Assembly (NCBI GenBank): GCA_965200775.1
Contig: OZ241383.1
Coordinates: 2,170,001 to 2,234,000 of the forward strand
Direction of reading: 5' to 3'
DNA length: 64,000 nucleotides
Origin: Poriferisocius sp965200775
GTDB taxonomy: Bacteria; Actinomycetota; Acidimicrobiia; Acidimicrobiales; Bin134
In this document: piece by piece, positions 24,495-32,329 of the stretch
Position numbering within the stretch: position 1 is the first letter of the stretch
Layout of the letters: every line of letters begins with the position of its first letter
The notes under the pieces: model-generated
What the model saw: the letters and a program-made list of their open reading frames with translations, nothing else
Database searches by the model: none
Told to the model about the DNA's origin: nothing
Translations under genes and position numbers: made by a program

Positions 24495-26149
24495 TCCACG
24501 CCGATGTAGAACGGGTAGAGGGGCTGGCCGCCCTCGTGAGTTTCCAGCTCGACGTCGGGGTGGTGGGTGCCCAGCCAGTCGACCATGGCTCCGACATCCT
24601 CCGCGGTGGCGTCGGTACCTGTGATCACGGTGACCAGCTCATGGTCGGCGTCGATCAGCTCGGCCAGCAGCCCCGTGGCCGCCTCGTTAGCGCTGGGGGC
24701 GATCACCCGCAGCCCGTCCCGGTCGAGCCCCAGCCACTGACCGGCGGCGATGGGCCCCAGCTCGCTCTCCACATCCCGCACCGCCCGGGTGACCTCCCCG
24801 GTGACCACCTGCGAAGCCGCCTCAGCCATGGCCTGCCGGTTTTGGTCGGCTCCTGCCATCGGGTCGTAGGCCATCAGCGCGGCCAGGCCCTCGGCTATGC
24901 CCCGGGTGGGCACCACCCGCACCTCGGCAGGGATGCAATCGTCCACCCGCTCGGCCACGGGCACGATGTTCTTGTTGTTGGGCAAGAGCACGATCTCGGT
25001 GGCGTCGAGCTGCTCAACCGCTTCCACGAAGTGCTCGGTGGAGGGGTTCATGGTTTGGCCCCCGGCGATCACCGCTCGTACCCCCAGCGACTCGAACAGG
25101 CGGCGCACCCCCGCGCCCACCGACACCGCCACCACAGCGGTGCGAACCGGCTCCCCGGCCACCGTTGTGATGGTGCCACCGGTTTCGCCAGCGGTGAGCG
25201 ACTCCACGTGCTCCACCTGCTCGAACAGGTCGGTAACCCTGATCTCGAACGGGCGGCCCACCGCAATGCCGGCCTCGATGCTGGCCCCGATGTCGTTGCT
25301 GTGTATGTGGCAGTTCCACAGCCCATCGCCGCCGACGATCACGATGGAGTCGCCCAGAGCGTCCCACGAACTGCGGAAATCGCCGATCCTGTCGTCGTCG
25401 GCTTCGAGGAAGAACATGACCTCGTAGCGGGTTTCGCCGGCGTCGCTTGAAGGGCCGTGGGGGTCGTCGGCCCCGGCAACTGCGGCGCCCACCCCGGCGG
25501 TGGGATCCACCGGCGGCGGGTCGGGCAAGGGGCGGCCGTCCGCTGCGGTGGCAAGCGCATCCAAAAGCAGTAGGAACCCAGCGCCTCCTGCGTCCACCAC
25601 GTTGGCCAGGGCAAGTTGGGGCAACAGCTCGGGGGTGCGATCCAGCGATGCCCGTCCGGCTCGCCTGCACTCGTCCACCGTCGCCACCAGGCCCTCCTCC
25701 CCGGCCTCCACTGCTTGGGAAGCGGCGACGGCCACGTCTCGCACCACGGTGAGGATGGTTCCCTCAACCGGGGTCGACACCGCCTGGTCGGCCGCGGCCG
25801 AGGCCGTTGCCAGGGCGTCGGCCAAAACGGTGGGGTCGATGTGCCCGGCGTCGGCCACCGAGTCGGCCAGGCCCCGCAGGATCTGCGACAGGATCACCCC
25901 GGAATTGCCCCGGGCCCCCATGAGTGAGCCGTGGCTGATGGCCTGGCACACATCGGCCATCGCCTCCCCCGCTTCGGCCACCTCGGCCACCACCGACTCC
26001 AAGGTCAATGCCATGTTGGTGCCGGTATCGCCGTCGGGAACCGGATACACGTTGAGCTGGTTGATCACGTCCCGGTGTGTGCCAAGGGCGTCGCGGTAAC
26101 CCTCCATGACGGCCCGCAACCCATCGGCGCCCAAGCGGTTGGTCGTCAT
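24491..26149 (-). CDS. DAK-domain protein (fatty acid kinase FakA-like)
   Basis: This 552-aa protein has an N-terminal DhaL/DAK nucleotide-binding domain (INQLNVYPVPDGDTGTNMALTL, SLMGARGNSGVILSQILRG, VDAGGAGFLLLLDAL) and a C-terminal DAK1_2-type domain (GGQTMNPSTEHFVEAVEQL, VLLPNNKNIV, GLAALMAYDP). This layout matches FakA, which with FakB phosphorylates exogenous fatty acids for PlsX/PlsY, and DAK-recG adjacency is common. A fatty acid kinase role would connect to the nearby plsX; no FakB gene is adjacent. Confidence 0.88.
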   Translation of the reverse strand: MTTNRLGADGLRAVMEGYRDALGTHRDVINQLNVYPVPDGDTGTNMALTLESVVAEVAEAGEAMADVCQAISHGSLMGARGNSGVILSQILRGLADSVADAGHIDPTVLADALATASAAADQAVSTPVEGTILTVVRDVAVAASQAVEAGEEGLVATVDECRRAGRASLDRTPELLPQLALANVVDAGGAGFLLLLDALATAADGRPLPDPPPVDPTAGVGAAVAGADDPHGPSSDAGETRYEVMFFLEADDDRIGDFRSSWDALGDSIVIVGGDGLWNCHIHSNDIGASIEAGIAVGRPFEIRVTDLFEQVEHVESLTAGETGGTITTVAGEPVRTAVVAVSVGAGVRRLFESLGVRAVIAGGQTMNPSTEHFVEAVEQLDATEIVLLPNNKNIVPVAERVDDCIPAEVRVVPTRGIAEGLAALMAYDPMAGADQNRQAMAEAASQVVTGEVTRAVRDVESELGPIAAGQWLGLDRDGLRVIAPSANEAATGLLAELIDADHELVTVITGTDATAEDVGAMVDWLGTHHPDVELETHEGGQPLYPFYIGVE

Positions 26150-26358
26150 GTCCCTCGATGCTACCCAGCCAACCCCGACCGGCTCGGCCAGACCGGGTCA
26201 CGCCACACCCAGCTCCCTTTCACGGTACCGGCGGGGGCGACCCTCTGCGTTGGCTGCAGCGGCCTTGTGCCCCGGTCGCCGCACCGTTTTCGACTCGCGA
26301 ACCGTGATGCGAAGCCGTTAACCTGCCATAACCCCGATCTCCCGCAGAAAGAGTCCCC
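26150..26358. other. Divergent intergenic region
   Basis: This region of 209 bp separates the minus-strand DAK gene from the plus-strand small protein/pckA pair and must hold promoters for both. I looked for rpmB (L28), often next to DAK genes, and did not find it. A short basic open frame on the minus strand lacks a start codon. Confidence 0.45.
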
Positions 26359-26607
26359 GTGCAGGGTGTGATCAAGGCTTACGATCCCACAACCGGAATT
26401 GGCGTGGTGGTGCGCGACACCGACCTCGCCGAGTTCGATCTGGCCCCCGACGCCCTGGAGGGATCGGTGTTCCGGATGCTGCGCCAGGGCCAAAGGGTGC
26501 TGTTCGACCTGTCCGAGGAGCAGGCCACCCGCCTCCGCCTGGGCTCCGAGGTGGACATGGGCACCCCTGCGTTCCTCACCCCAACGGGGGATGCCGAGGA
26601 AGCATGA
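26359..26607 (+). CDS. Small cold-shock-like (OB-fold) protein
   Basis: This 82-aa protein begins at a GTG. The sequence VQGVIKAYDPTTGIGVVVRDTDLAEFDL, then GSVFRMLRQGQRVLFDL, follows the pattern of cold-shock/OB-fold nucleic acid binding proteins (G-x-V-K-x-Y/F...G-x-G...Q-x-V-x-F), but the aromatic RNP residues are not clearly kept. The stop overlaps the pckA start (ATGA), so it is translated with pckA and might regulate it. The function is inferred from the pattern only. Confidence 0.6.
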   Translation: MQGVIKAYDPTTGIGVVVRDTDLAEFDLAPDALEGSVFRMLRQGQRVLFDLSEEQATRLRLGSEVDMGTPAFLTPTGDAEEA

Positions 26608-28262
26608 AACCCTCGGTGGCCGACCAGATTCGGGACCGTTTCGGTTTGGACGCAGTTGATGTCCGGGCCGGCTTGACCCAGAACGAGCTGTTCGCCGCGG
26701 CGGTGAGCGGTGACCGTGGCCGTGTCTCCTTCGACGGCGGCGACGACGACCAGAAGGCGTTTGCCACATCGCTGGGCACCGACGGCCCGCTGATCTTCTA
26801 CTCCGACCCGTCGTGTACCGGGAGGCCGGTGCAGGACACGTTCGCTGTTTCGTGGCCTGAGGTCGTTGATGAGGTGTGGTGGAAGGCCGACTTCAACCCG
26901 CTGGACGCCGACCTGTTGCCCGGCCTCCTAGACCGGGTGCTGGCCCACCTCAACGAGCGTCGGGCCTTGCTCTACACCGCCGATGTGTTCTGCGGCTGGG
27001 ATCCGGAGTTCGCCATCCCCTACCGGCTGATCAGCGAGTACGCCACCCATGCCTACTTCGCCAACATCATGTTCCCCAAGGGGGTGCGAGACGTCGCCGA
27101 CCGAGATGTAGACGGCTGGACCATGATCAACGTGCCCTCGTTCCGGTGCGATCCCGACCGTGACGGCACCCGTAGCGACAGGGCCGTCATCATGGACTTT
27201 CGCAACCGGTTGGGGTTGGTGCTGGGCCGGGCCGACTACTGCGGCGTGGTGAAGAAGACGATGTTCACGGTGATGAACTTCGTGCTGCCCAACGCCAAGC
27301 AGCTCACCATGCACTGCTCGGCCAACATGGGCCAAGACGGCAACAGCGCCATCCTGTTCGGGCTTTCCGGCACCGGCAAGACAACGTTGTCGGCCGATCC
27401 CGACCGTGAGCTGATCGGCGACGACGAGCACGTGTGGACCGAATCGGGGGTGTCCAACTTCGAGGACGGCTGCTACGCCAAGCTCATCAACCTCGACAAG
27501 GAGGCCGAGCCGATCATCGCCTCGGCCATGTCGATGCCGGGGACGCTGATCGAGAACGTTCCCGCTCTGCCCAACAAGGCGCTCGCCGCCACCGACCCCC
27601 AGGAGCTCGACCTCACCGACGACTCCATAACCGAGAACACCCGCCTGGCCTACCCGCTCTCGTGCAACCCCAACGTGGCTCCCGGCGCCAAGGGACCCCA
27701 CCCCCGCACCATCGTGTTGTTGACCGCCGACGCCTTCGGGGTGCTGCCGCCGGTGTCGATCCTCGACCCCGACGAGGTGATGTACCACTTCGTGATGGGC
27801 TTCACCTCGAAGCTGGCCGGAACCGAGGTGGGGGTGCTCGAGCCCCAGGCCACGTTCAGCGCCTGCTTCGGAGCGCCGTTCATGTCGCACAAGCCGTCGG
27901 TGTACGCCGAGCTACTGGCCCACCGGATGGACGCCCACCAGGCCCGGTGCATCCTAATGAACACCGGCTGGTCGGGTGGCCCCTACGGAGTTGGCGAGCG
28001 CATGCCCATCGCCCACACCCGGGCCCTGCTCGATGCCGCTCTCAACGGCCAACTCGACGACGTGGACACCGTCACGCTCCCCATCCTGGGCCTACGCATC
28101 CCGGTCTCCTGCCCCGGTGTGCCCGACGAGGGACTCAACCCCCGCAACACCTGGACCGATCCCGAGGCCTACGACCAAGCCGCCGCTAACCTGCGCGACC
28201 TGTTCCACCAGAACTACGAAACCCAGGACTACGCCTCACTGAACATCCGGGCGGTTCTCTAA
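26604..28262 (+). CDS. pckA: Phosphoenolpyruvate carboxykinase (ATP)
   Basis: This 552-aa gluconeogenic enzyme converts oxaloacetate and ATP to PEP. Diagnostic elements are the substrate region (CGWDPEFAIPYRLISEYATHAYFANIMF), the kinase-1a P-loop FGLSGTGKTTLSADP, the metal site DDEHVW and FEDGCYAKLINL, and the C-terminal NTGWSGGPYGVGERMPIAHTRAL with adenine-binding residues. The P-loop form GLSGTGKTT distinguishes the ATP enzyme from the GTP form common in Actinobacteria, which is mildly unusual. The ATG overlaps the preceding small gene. Confidence 0.95.
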   Translation: MKPSVADQIRDRFGLDAVDVRAGLTQNELFAAAVSGDRGRVSFDGGDDDQKAFATSLGTDGPLIFYSDPSCTGRPVQDTFAVSWPEVVDEVWWKADFNPLDADLLPGLLDRVLAHLNERRALLYTADVFCGWDPEFAIPYRLISEYATHAYFANIMFPKGVRDVADRDVDGWTMINVPSFRCDPDRDGTRSDRAVIMDFRNRLGLVLGRADYCGVVKKTMFTVMNFVLPNAKQLTMHCSANMGQDGNSAILFGLSGTGKTTLSADPDRELIGDDEHVWTESGVSNFEDGCYAKLINLDKEAEPIIASAMSMPGTLIENVPALPNKALAATDPQELDLTDDSITENTRLAYPLSCNPNVAPGAKGPHPRTIVLLTADAFGVLPPVSILDPDEVMYHFVMGFTSKLAGTEVGVLEPQATFSACFGAPFMSHKPSVYAELLAHRMDAHQARCILMNTGWSGGPYGVGERMPIAHTRALLDAALNGQLDDVDTVTLPILGLRIPVSCPGVPDEGLNPRNTWTDPEAYDQAAANLRDLFHQNYETQDYASLNIRAVL

Positions 28263-28343
28263 CCCCTACTCGGTGCCCCGGAATCCCTGGCGGATGACCA
28301 GCCGTCTGCACGGAACAGTAGCCGGTAGGCGCCGTGGATTAAC

Positions 28344-28742
28344 TCAGATCCAGTTGTCGACTTGGATCTGCCGTCGAGATGCCTCAGCCGCCAGTTTCCT
28401 GTCGAAGGTGGCGATTGCCCGCGCCTTATGCCTAAGCGCAGTATCGATCACGATGGCATCAGGCAAGCGTAGGCCTGTTTCGGCACTCAGAATCGCCCAA
28501 CGGCGGGGAGCGTCTGCATCCACATCGGGCACCTCGAAAGCAGCACGGAGCCTCACATTGGCACCTTCCACGTCCCCTATTTTTGCCGGCGCCACCAGAC
28601 ACTCCGCCAGCGTCAGGGGATGCAACAGCACTCGCTCACCGGCCATGCTGTCCTTGATCGCTACCGCCTCCAAGTGGTGAGCGTCACTTTGGTCGCTCAG
28701 CGCCACCACCCAACTGGCATCAGCCACAATCACGAAGGCCAA
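28344..28742 (-). CDS. vapC: PIN-domain toxin (VapC family)
   Basis: This 132-aa PIN nuclease has the N-terminal Asp in VIVADASWVVALSDQSDAHH, Glu in LTLAECLVAP, Asp in LRLPDAIVIDTAL and a terminal Asp in AIATFDRKLA, so the active site is complete. It overlaps the upstream antitoxin gene by 13 bases. This is the second PIN module of three in the window. Confidence 0.9.
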   Translation of the reverse strand: MAFVIVADASWVVALSDQSDAHHLEAVAIKDSMAGERVLLHPLTLAECLVAPAKIGDVEGANVRLRAAFEVPDVDADAPRRWAILSAETGLRLPDAIVIDTALRHKARAIATFDRKLAAEASRRQIQVDNWI

Positions 28743-28969
28743 TCCTCGGACCGGTCATACAGGCCGGAGGAGCCTGGCAAGCTCCCAACCAACTCGTCAC
28801 GAGCCAACGAACGCGCCTGTGCCGACCTTCCACCCGCAGCCCAATCCAACATCACCAGGCGAATCAGCTTGGCCCGGCGGACATCGCCCCACCTCTCCGC
28901 TGCCGCGTCCAAAACCGCGGCGATGTCGTCGGTCTCAGTTATCGCATGACGAGGGAAAGCTGTCGGCAC
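28730..28969 (-). CDS. Antitoxin of PIN toxin module
   Basis: This 79-aa protein directly upstream of and overlapping the PIN toxin reads HAITETDDIAAVLDAAAERWGDVRRAKLIRLVMLDWA, a helical segment like the ribbon-helix-helix-type antitoxins found with such toxins, then a flexible tail. The role is inferred mainly from position, size and overlap. Confidence 0.75.
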   Translation of the reverse strand: MPTAFPRHAITETDDIAAVLDAAAERWGDVRRAKLIRLVMLDWAAGGRSAQARSLARDELVGSLPGSSGLYDRSEDWPS

Positions 28970-29040
28970 CCCAGAAGTGTAACACCAAGTGCCGCATTTC
29001 GCCGACTAAAGCTACCATGTTTGGCCTTGGGGGCGTCGGG

Positions 29041-29103
29041 ATGGCGCTTTTCGCGGTCAAAAAGCGCCATGTTCGGTGCAGAAGGGCAGAGGATGGCGCT
29101 TTT
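29041..29103. repeat. Inverted and direct copies of TGGCGCTTTT
   Basis: TGGCGCTTTT occurs at 29042-29051 and 29094-29103, and its exact inverse AAAAGCGCCA at 29060-29069, giving a 10-bp perfect stem with an 8-nt loop between the first pair. Related CATGTTTGG and CATGTTCGG words flank them. It lies between the toxin module and the galE remnant. It could be a terminator or a small repeat element; no trailing T-run is present. Confidence 0.5.
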
Positions 29104-29166
29104 ATGGGGTGGATCTTCCGCGAAGCGGATTTCGTTCTCACGACACGAACGGGGATGATCTGGCGC

Positions 29167-29414
29167 TTACTGAGTCCTGCGGAAGCCGTGGGGGTGGGAG
29201 GACTGCCAGGCCCAGGCGTCGCGGCACATGTCCTCAAGGGTGCGGGAGGCCGACCAGCGCAGCTCACGGAGGGCTTTGCCGGGGTCGGCCCAGGATTCGG
29301 GAACGTCGCCCGGGCACCAGGCCACCGCCACCTCGTGGCAGGCGTCCAGCAGGGCCTGGCAAGCACAGCTGCCGACGAAGGCCGCTCCCCCCCAGTCAGC
29401 AGCACCGTCACCAC
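29167..29414 (-). pseudogene. Internally deleted galE copy
   Basis: The minus strand encodes the beginning of a UDP-glucose epimerase (VTVLLTGG, then after a frameshift AAFVGSCACQALLDACHEVAV) joined directly to its end (PGDVPESWADPGKALRELRW ... EDMCRDAWAWQSSHPHGF). The roughly 270 central residues of GalE are missing, and a one-base change in a G-run separates the first two parts. The 3' segment is nearly identical to the intact galE 2 kb away, so it arose by recent duplication followed by deletion. Confidence 0.85.
29179..29318 (+). repeat. Direct repeat of the galE 3' end (partner 31256-31395)
   Basis: About 140 bp here match 31256-31395 at the 3' end of intact galE, with the first 78 or so bases identical and then scattered substitutions. 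The offset is 2077 bp. The two copies bracket the lower-GC Ntn hydrolase/PIN cassette, which suggests that the cassette was gained together with a duplication of this end. Confidence 0.9.
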
Positions 29415-29619
29415 CCCCGGCAACCCATACAGAAACGCCACCGCCGCACGCCATGATGGGGGCGGTCCTCGTTGGGGTTTGCCAATCAGTCTTTGCTTCT
29501 CAGACTCCAATCTTGGAAAGGGGTGCCCGATCGCCCCAGTGAACGGGGTAGAGTAGTGATTCGAAGACCTGCGTTGCTAAGGTTAGAGAGCTATCTGCAC
29601 GACAGCAGGAGGGCGTTGG
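29415..29619. other. Upstream region of the Ntn/PIN cassette
   Basis: This is 205 bp without a gene. It ends with AGCAGGAGGGCG, a strong ribosome site for the Ntn hydrolase gene. TAGAGT at about 29549 could be a -10 element, but I see no convincing -35. Confidence 0.35.
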
Positions 29620-30495
29620 ATGACTATTGCAATTTCGTTGAAGGTCAACGATGGGGTAGTCCTTGCCGCGGACAGCGCGTCAACCGTGACCACTCAGGGT
29701 GTGGATGGTACTAAAGCCGTTACCAACATCTACAACCACACAAACAAGATTTTCAACCTCTGCAAGGGTCTTCCTGTCGGAGCAGTTACTTGGGGGATGG
29801 GTGCTATCGGTGTAGCGTCTATCGAGACGATCGTCAAGGACTTTAGGAAAGAACTCACTGAGAGCAGAGGCGAAGCAGACAGCCGAAACTGTGATGTCGA
29901 AAACATCGCAAAAGAGCTTTGCAAACATGTATTTGAAGAGCATTGGAAGCCGGTGATTGAACATCAACGGTTGGAAGGCCAACAACTTGGGTTCATCGTC
30001 GCTGGATATTCAAGCGGTGATTCTCTGGCATCGGAGTACAAGATAGACTTTGTCGATAGTGAGTGCCCTATACCTCGCAAGCTCAGAGAATCAACTGCTG
30101 CCGGTTTGACTTGGGGTGGTCAAGGTGAAGCAATACAACGCTTGTTACTTGGATATGGACTTGAACTGCCAATATTCCTTGCCAAGAATTTGGGAGTTCC
30201 ACAGGATGATATTCCGGCATTGGAAGACGTATTGACGAAGCAGCTAGTGATTCCTCTGTTTCAACCCCCAATGCCAATACAAGATGCTATAGATCTCGTT
30301 GCATTTTTTGTCGACACTACGATCAAGTTTAGCCAGTATGCTCCCAGTGCACCTACAGTTGGAGGTCCAATAGAAGTCGCTACCATAACAAAGCATGAAG
30401 GTTTCAAGTGGGTATCGCGCAAGCACTACTACAGCCAACAACTAAACCCTGAAAGGCAACAACTAGACCCTGAAATGAATGGCAATGGAAACTAG
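29620..30495 (+). CDS. Proteasome-like Ntn hydrolase
   Basis: This 291-aa protein begins M-T-I-A-I-S-L-K-V-N-D-G-V-V-L-A-A-D-S, strikingly like mature proteasome beta subunits. If the initiator Met is removed, the new Thr1 and Asp17 fall exactly at the proteasome nucleophile and Asp positions, and the lysine in TNKIF matches catalytic Lys33 after an insertion of about nine residues. GMGAIGVASIETIVKDFRKEL resembles the following beta-strand/helix layer. It lacks a propeptide and has a C-terminal extension rich in Gln/Asn. Base composition is lower in GC than the surroundings. It overlaps a small gene and then a PIN nuclease gene, all translationally coupled. It is a predicted threonine peptidase; the role is unknown. 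Confidence 0.75.
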   Translation: MTIAISLKVNDGVVLAADSASTVTTQGVDGTKAVTNIYNHTNKIFNLCKGLPVGAVTWGMGAIGVASIETIVKDFRKELTESRGEADSRNCDVENIAKELCKHVFEEHWKPVIEHQRLEGQQLGFIVAGYSSGDSLASEYKIDFVDSECPIPRKLRESTAAGLTWGGQGEAIQRLLLGYGLELPIFLAKNLGVPQDDIPALEDVLTKQLVIPLFQPPMPIQDAIDLVAFFVDTTIKFSQYAPSAPTVGGPIEVATITKHEGFKWVSRKHYYSQQLNPERQQLDPEMNGNGN

Positions 30496-30763
30496 AGACG
30501 AAGCCAAGTCATCACTAGATGAAATGTATCAATTTCTGGAGAGTTCTCCGATCGAAGTCCCATTTCAAGCAACATGCGGCCCGGCCATTTCGGTGCCTTA
30601 CAGTGTTGCCTCCGCAACTGACAACCCATGGTCGAACATCACCTCAGGGAGCACAACAATAGGTCCTCGAATACAGGGCCCGCGGAGTGGCATAGTATTT
30701 GGTCCAGGAGATCTGTCCATCAAGTCTGTGGAAGACGAAGATTCACCTGTTGAGGGAACTTGA
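30479..30763 (+). CDS. Small protein of unknown function, middle gene of cassette
   Basis: This 94-aa protein overlaps the Ntn hydrolase gene by 17 bases and the PIN gene by four. It has a short helical N-terminus (TRDEAKSSLDEMYQFLESS) followed by a Gly/Ser/Pro-rich, probably beta or extended segment (SGSTTIGPRIQGPRSGIVFG) and an acidic end. It resembles no antitoxin family I know. Its place directly before a PIN nuclease makes it a candidate antitoxin or adaptor, or a substrate of the peptidase. Confidence 0.6.
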   Translation: MAMETRDEAKSSLDEMYQFLESSPIEVPFQATCGPAISVPYSVASATDNPWSNITSGSTTIGPRIQGPRSGIVFGPGDLSIKSVEDEDSPVEGT

Positions 30764-31188
30764 ACAGCCTGGTTTTGGATACCGGGCCTTTGCTCGCAAA
30801 CTATGACGCAAGAGATATGCATCACGATGCTTGCGCCAGGTTGATTGCGCACACTGCACATAGACTCATAGTCCCTGCACCCGTGCTTGTTGAATTGGAA
30901 TACTGGTGCAGGAAGCAGCTTCCTCCCGCTGCCTGGACAACATTTCTTGAGGATGTTCAAGAGGGTAATTTCACAATCCACCACCAGAAAGATGCCGAGG
31001 TACAACGAGTAGGGGAACTATGTACGGAGTATCTTGACCTTGGACTGGGCTATGTGGATGCATCAGTTGTTGCTACATGCGAATCGTTAGGAATTACCGA
31101 CCTGGGCACTATTGACTATCGTCATTTCACCGTGGTAACCCCAAGACATTGTGAGTATCTGAATCTCTTGCCAGAACTAGATTCCTAA
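30760..31188 (+). CDS. PIN-domain nuclease
   Basis: This 142-aa PIN protein has D7 (LVLDTGPLLANYD), E45 (VLVELEYW), D100 (GYVDASVVA) and D119 (TIDYRHFTVV), a full set of metal ligands. The TTG start overlaps the previous stop (TTGA). It differs from the other two PIN proteins in the window and belongs to the DTGPLLA group often found in toxin-antitoxin loci. Here it is the third gene of the Ntn hydrolase cassette rather than following a standard antitoxin. Confidence 0.85.
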   Translation: MNSLVLDTGPLLANYDARDMHHDACARLIAHTAHRLIVPAPVLVELEYWCRKQLPPAAWTTFLEDVQEGNFTIHHQKDAEVQRVGELCTEYLDLGLGYVDASVVATCESLGITDLGTIDYRHFTVVTPRHCEYLNLLPELDS

Positions 31189-31243
31189 CCAAGCTCAGGA
31201 AGCCAGGCTTCGTTGCAAGCGACGAATGCCTGTGCTGGGGCCG

Positions 31244-32269
31244 CTATTGGGCGCCGCGGAAGCCGTGGGGGTGGGAGGACTGCCAGGCCCAGGCGTCGCG
31301 GCACATGTCCTCAAGGGTGCGGGAGGCCGACCAACCCAACTCCCGGAGGGCTTTGGTGGGGTCGGCCCACGATTCGGGGACGTCGCCGGGGCGGCGGTCG
31401 TGTTCCTCGTAGGGGATGGGGTGGCTGGTGGCATCCCGCATGGCGTCGATCATCTCTCGCACCGAGATACCCCGCCCGGCCCCCAGGTTGTAGATGCGAG
31501 CCTGCCCAGCGAATGAGTCCAGATGGTCAAGGGCAGCCAGGTGCCCGTCGGTCAAGTCCATCACGTGGATATAGTCACGCAGCGCAGTGCCGTCGGGGGT
31601 GGGGTAGTCGGTCCCGTACAACGGCAGCGCCGGGCGACGGCCCACCGCCACCTGAAGCAGGTACGGCATCAGGTTTCCGGGAACACCGAGGGGATCCTCA
31701 CCGATCAGGCCGCTGGGGTGGGCACCCACCGGGTTGAAATAGCGCAGCAGCGCCGCCGACCATCGACCATCGGCCGCTACCACATCGGAGATCATCTGCT
31801 CGATGATGAGCTTGGTCCACCCGTAGGGGTTGGTCGGCCCAGTCGAGTCCGACTCGCGCAGCGGAAGCCTCTCCGGTTCCCCGTAAACCGTCGCCGACGA
31901 GGAAAACACAACCCGCCGCACCCCGCAGCGCTCCATCACCGCCAGCAACACCGCTGCGGACTCCAGGTTGTGTCGGTAGTAGCGCAGCGGGTCGGCCACC
32001 GACTCCGGCACCGACTTGAGACCGGCGAAGTGAAGAACCGCGTCGGGGCGGACCTCGGCCATCACGTCCTCCAAAGCCGACTCGTCCCGGCAGTCGACAG
32101 CGTCAAAGCGAGGACGGCGGCCCGCAATCTCGGCCACCGCGTCAATCGACGCAGACGACGAGTTGGCCAAGCTGTCCACCACCGCCACCTCGTGACCGGC
32201 ATCGAGCAGGGCCACGCAGGTATGGCTGCCGATATAGCCTGCGCCCCCTGTTACCAACACCGTCGCCAT
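31244..32269 (-). CDS. galE: UDP-glucose 4-epimerase
   Basis: This is a 341-aa extended SDR that interconverts UDP-glucose and UDP-galactose. It has the NAD loop VTGGAGYIGSH, catalytic Ser/Thr (SSSATVYGEP) and Tyr-x3-Lys (NPYGWTKLIIEQ), RYFNPVGAHPSGLIGEDP, and the C-terminal RPGDVPESWADPTKALRELGW. The ATG at 32269 is preferred to a TTG at 32278. Its last 140 bp are repeated upstream at 29179-29318, the site of an internally deleted copy. Confidence 0.95.
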   Translation of the reverse strand: MATVLVTGGAGYIGSHTCVALLDAGHEVAVVDSLANSSSASIDAVAEIAGRRPRFDAVDCRDESALEDVMAEVRPDAVLHFAGLKSVPESVADPLRYYRHNLESAAVLLAVMERCGVRRVVFSSSATVYGEPERLPLRESDSTGPTNPYGWTKLIIEQMISDVVAADGRWSAALLRYFNPVGAHPSGLIGEDPLGVPGNLMPYLLQVAVGRRPALPLYGTDYPTPDGTALRDYIHVMDLTDGHLAALDHLDSFAGQARIYNLGAGRGISVREMIDAMRDATSHPIPYEEHDRRPGDVPESWADPTKALRELGWSASRTLEDMCRDAWAWQSSHPHGFRGAQ

Positions 32270-32329
32270 CACCGGCAACCTACTCAGAACCGCCGCCGGC
32301 GAGCGCCATGGACGCGCTCGGCACGACGC

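Noticed and set aside
22788..24509. Plus-strand 573-codon open frame opposite recG
   Set aside because: It is a shadow of recG, with no recognisable domain and no ribosome site.
26161..26350. Possible rpmB (L28) upstream of the DAK gene
   Set aside because: The expected CxxCGKGP and SHSxRRTKRRW motifs are absent on both strands.
29167..29454. 95-codon frame as a new gene
   Set aside because: Its content is the beginning and end of GalE joined after deletion; it is better described as a pseudogene.
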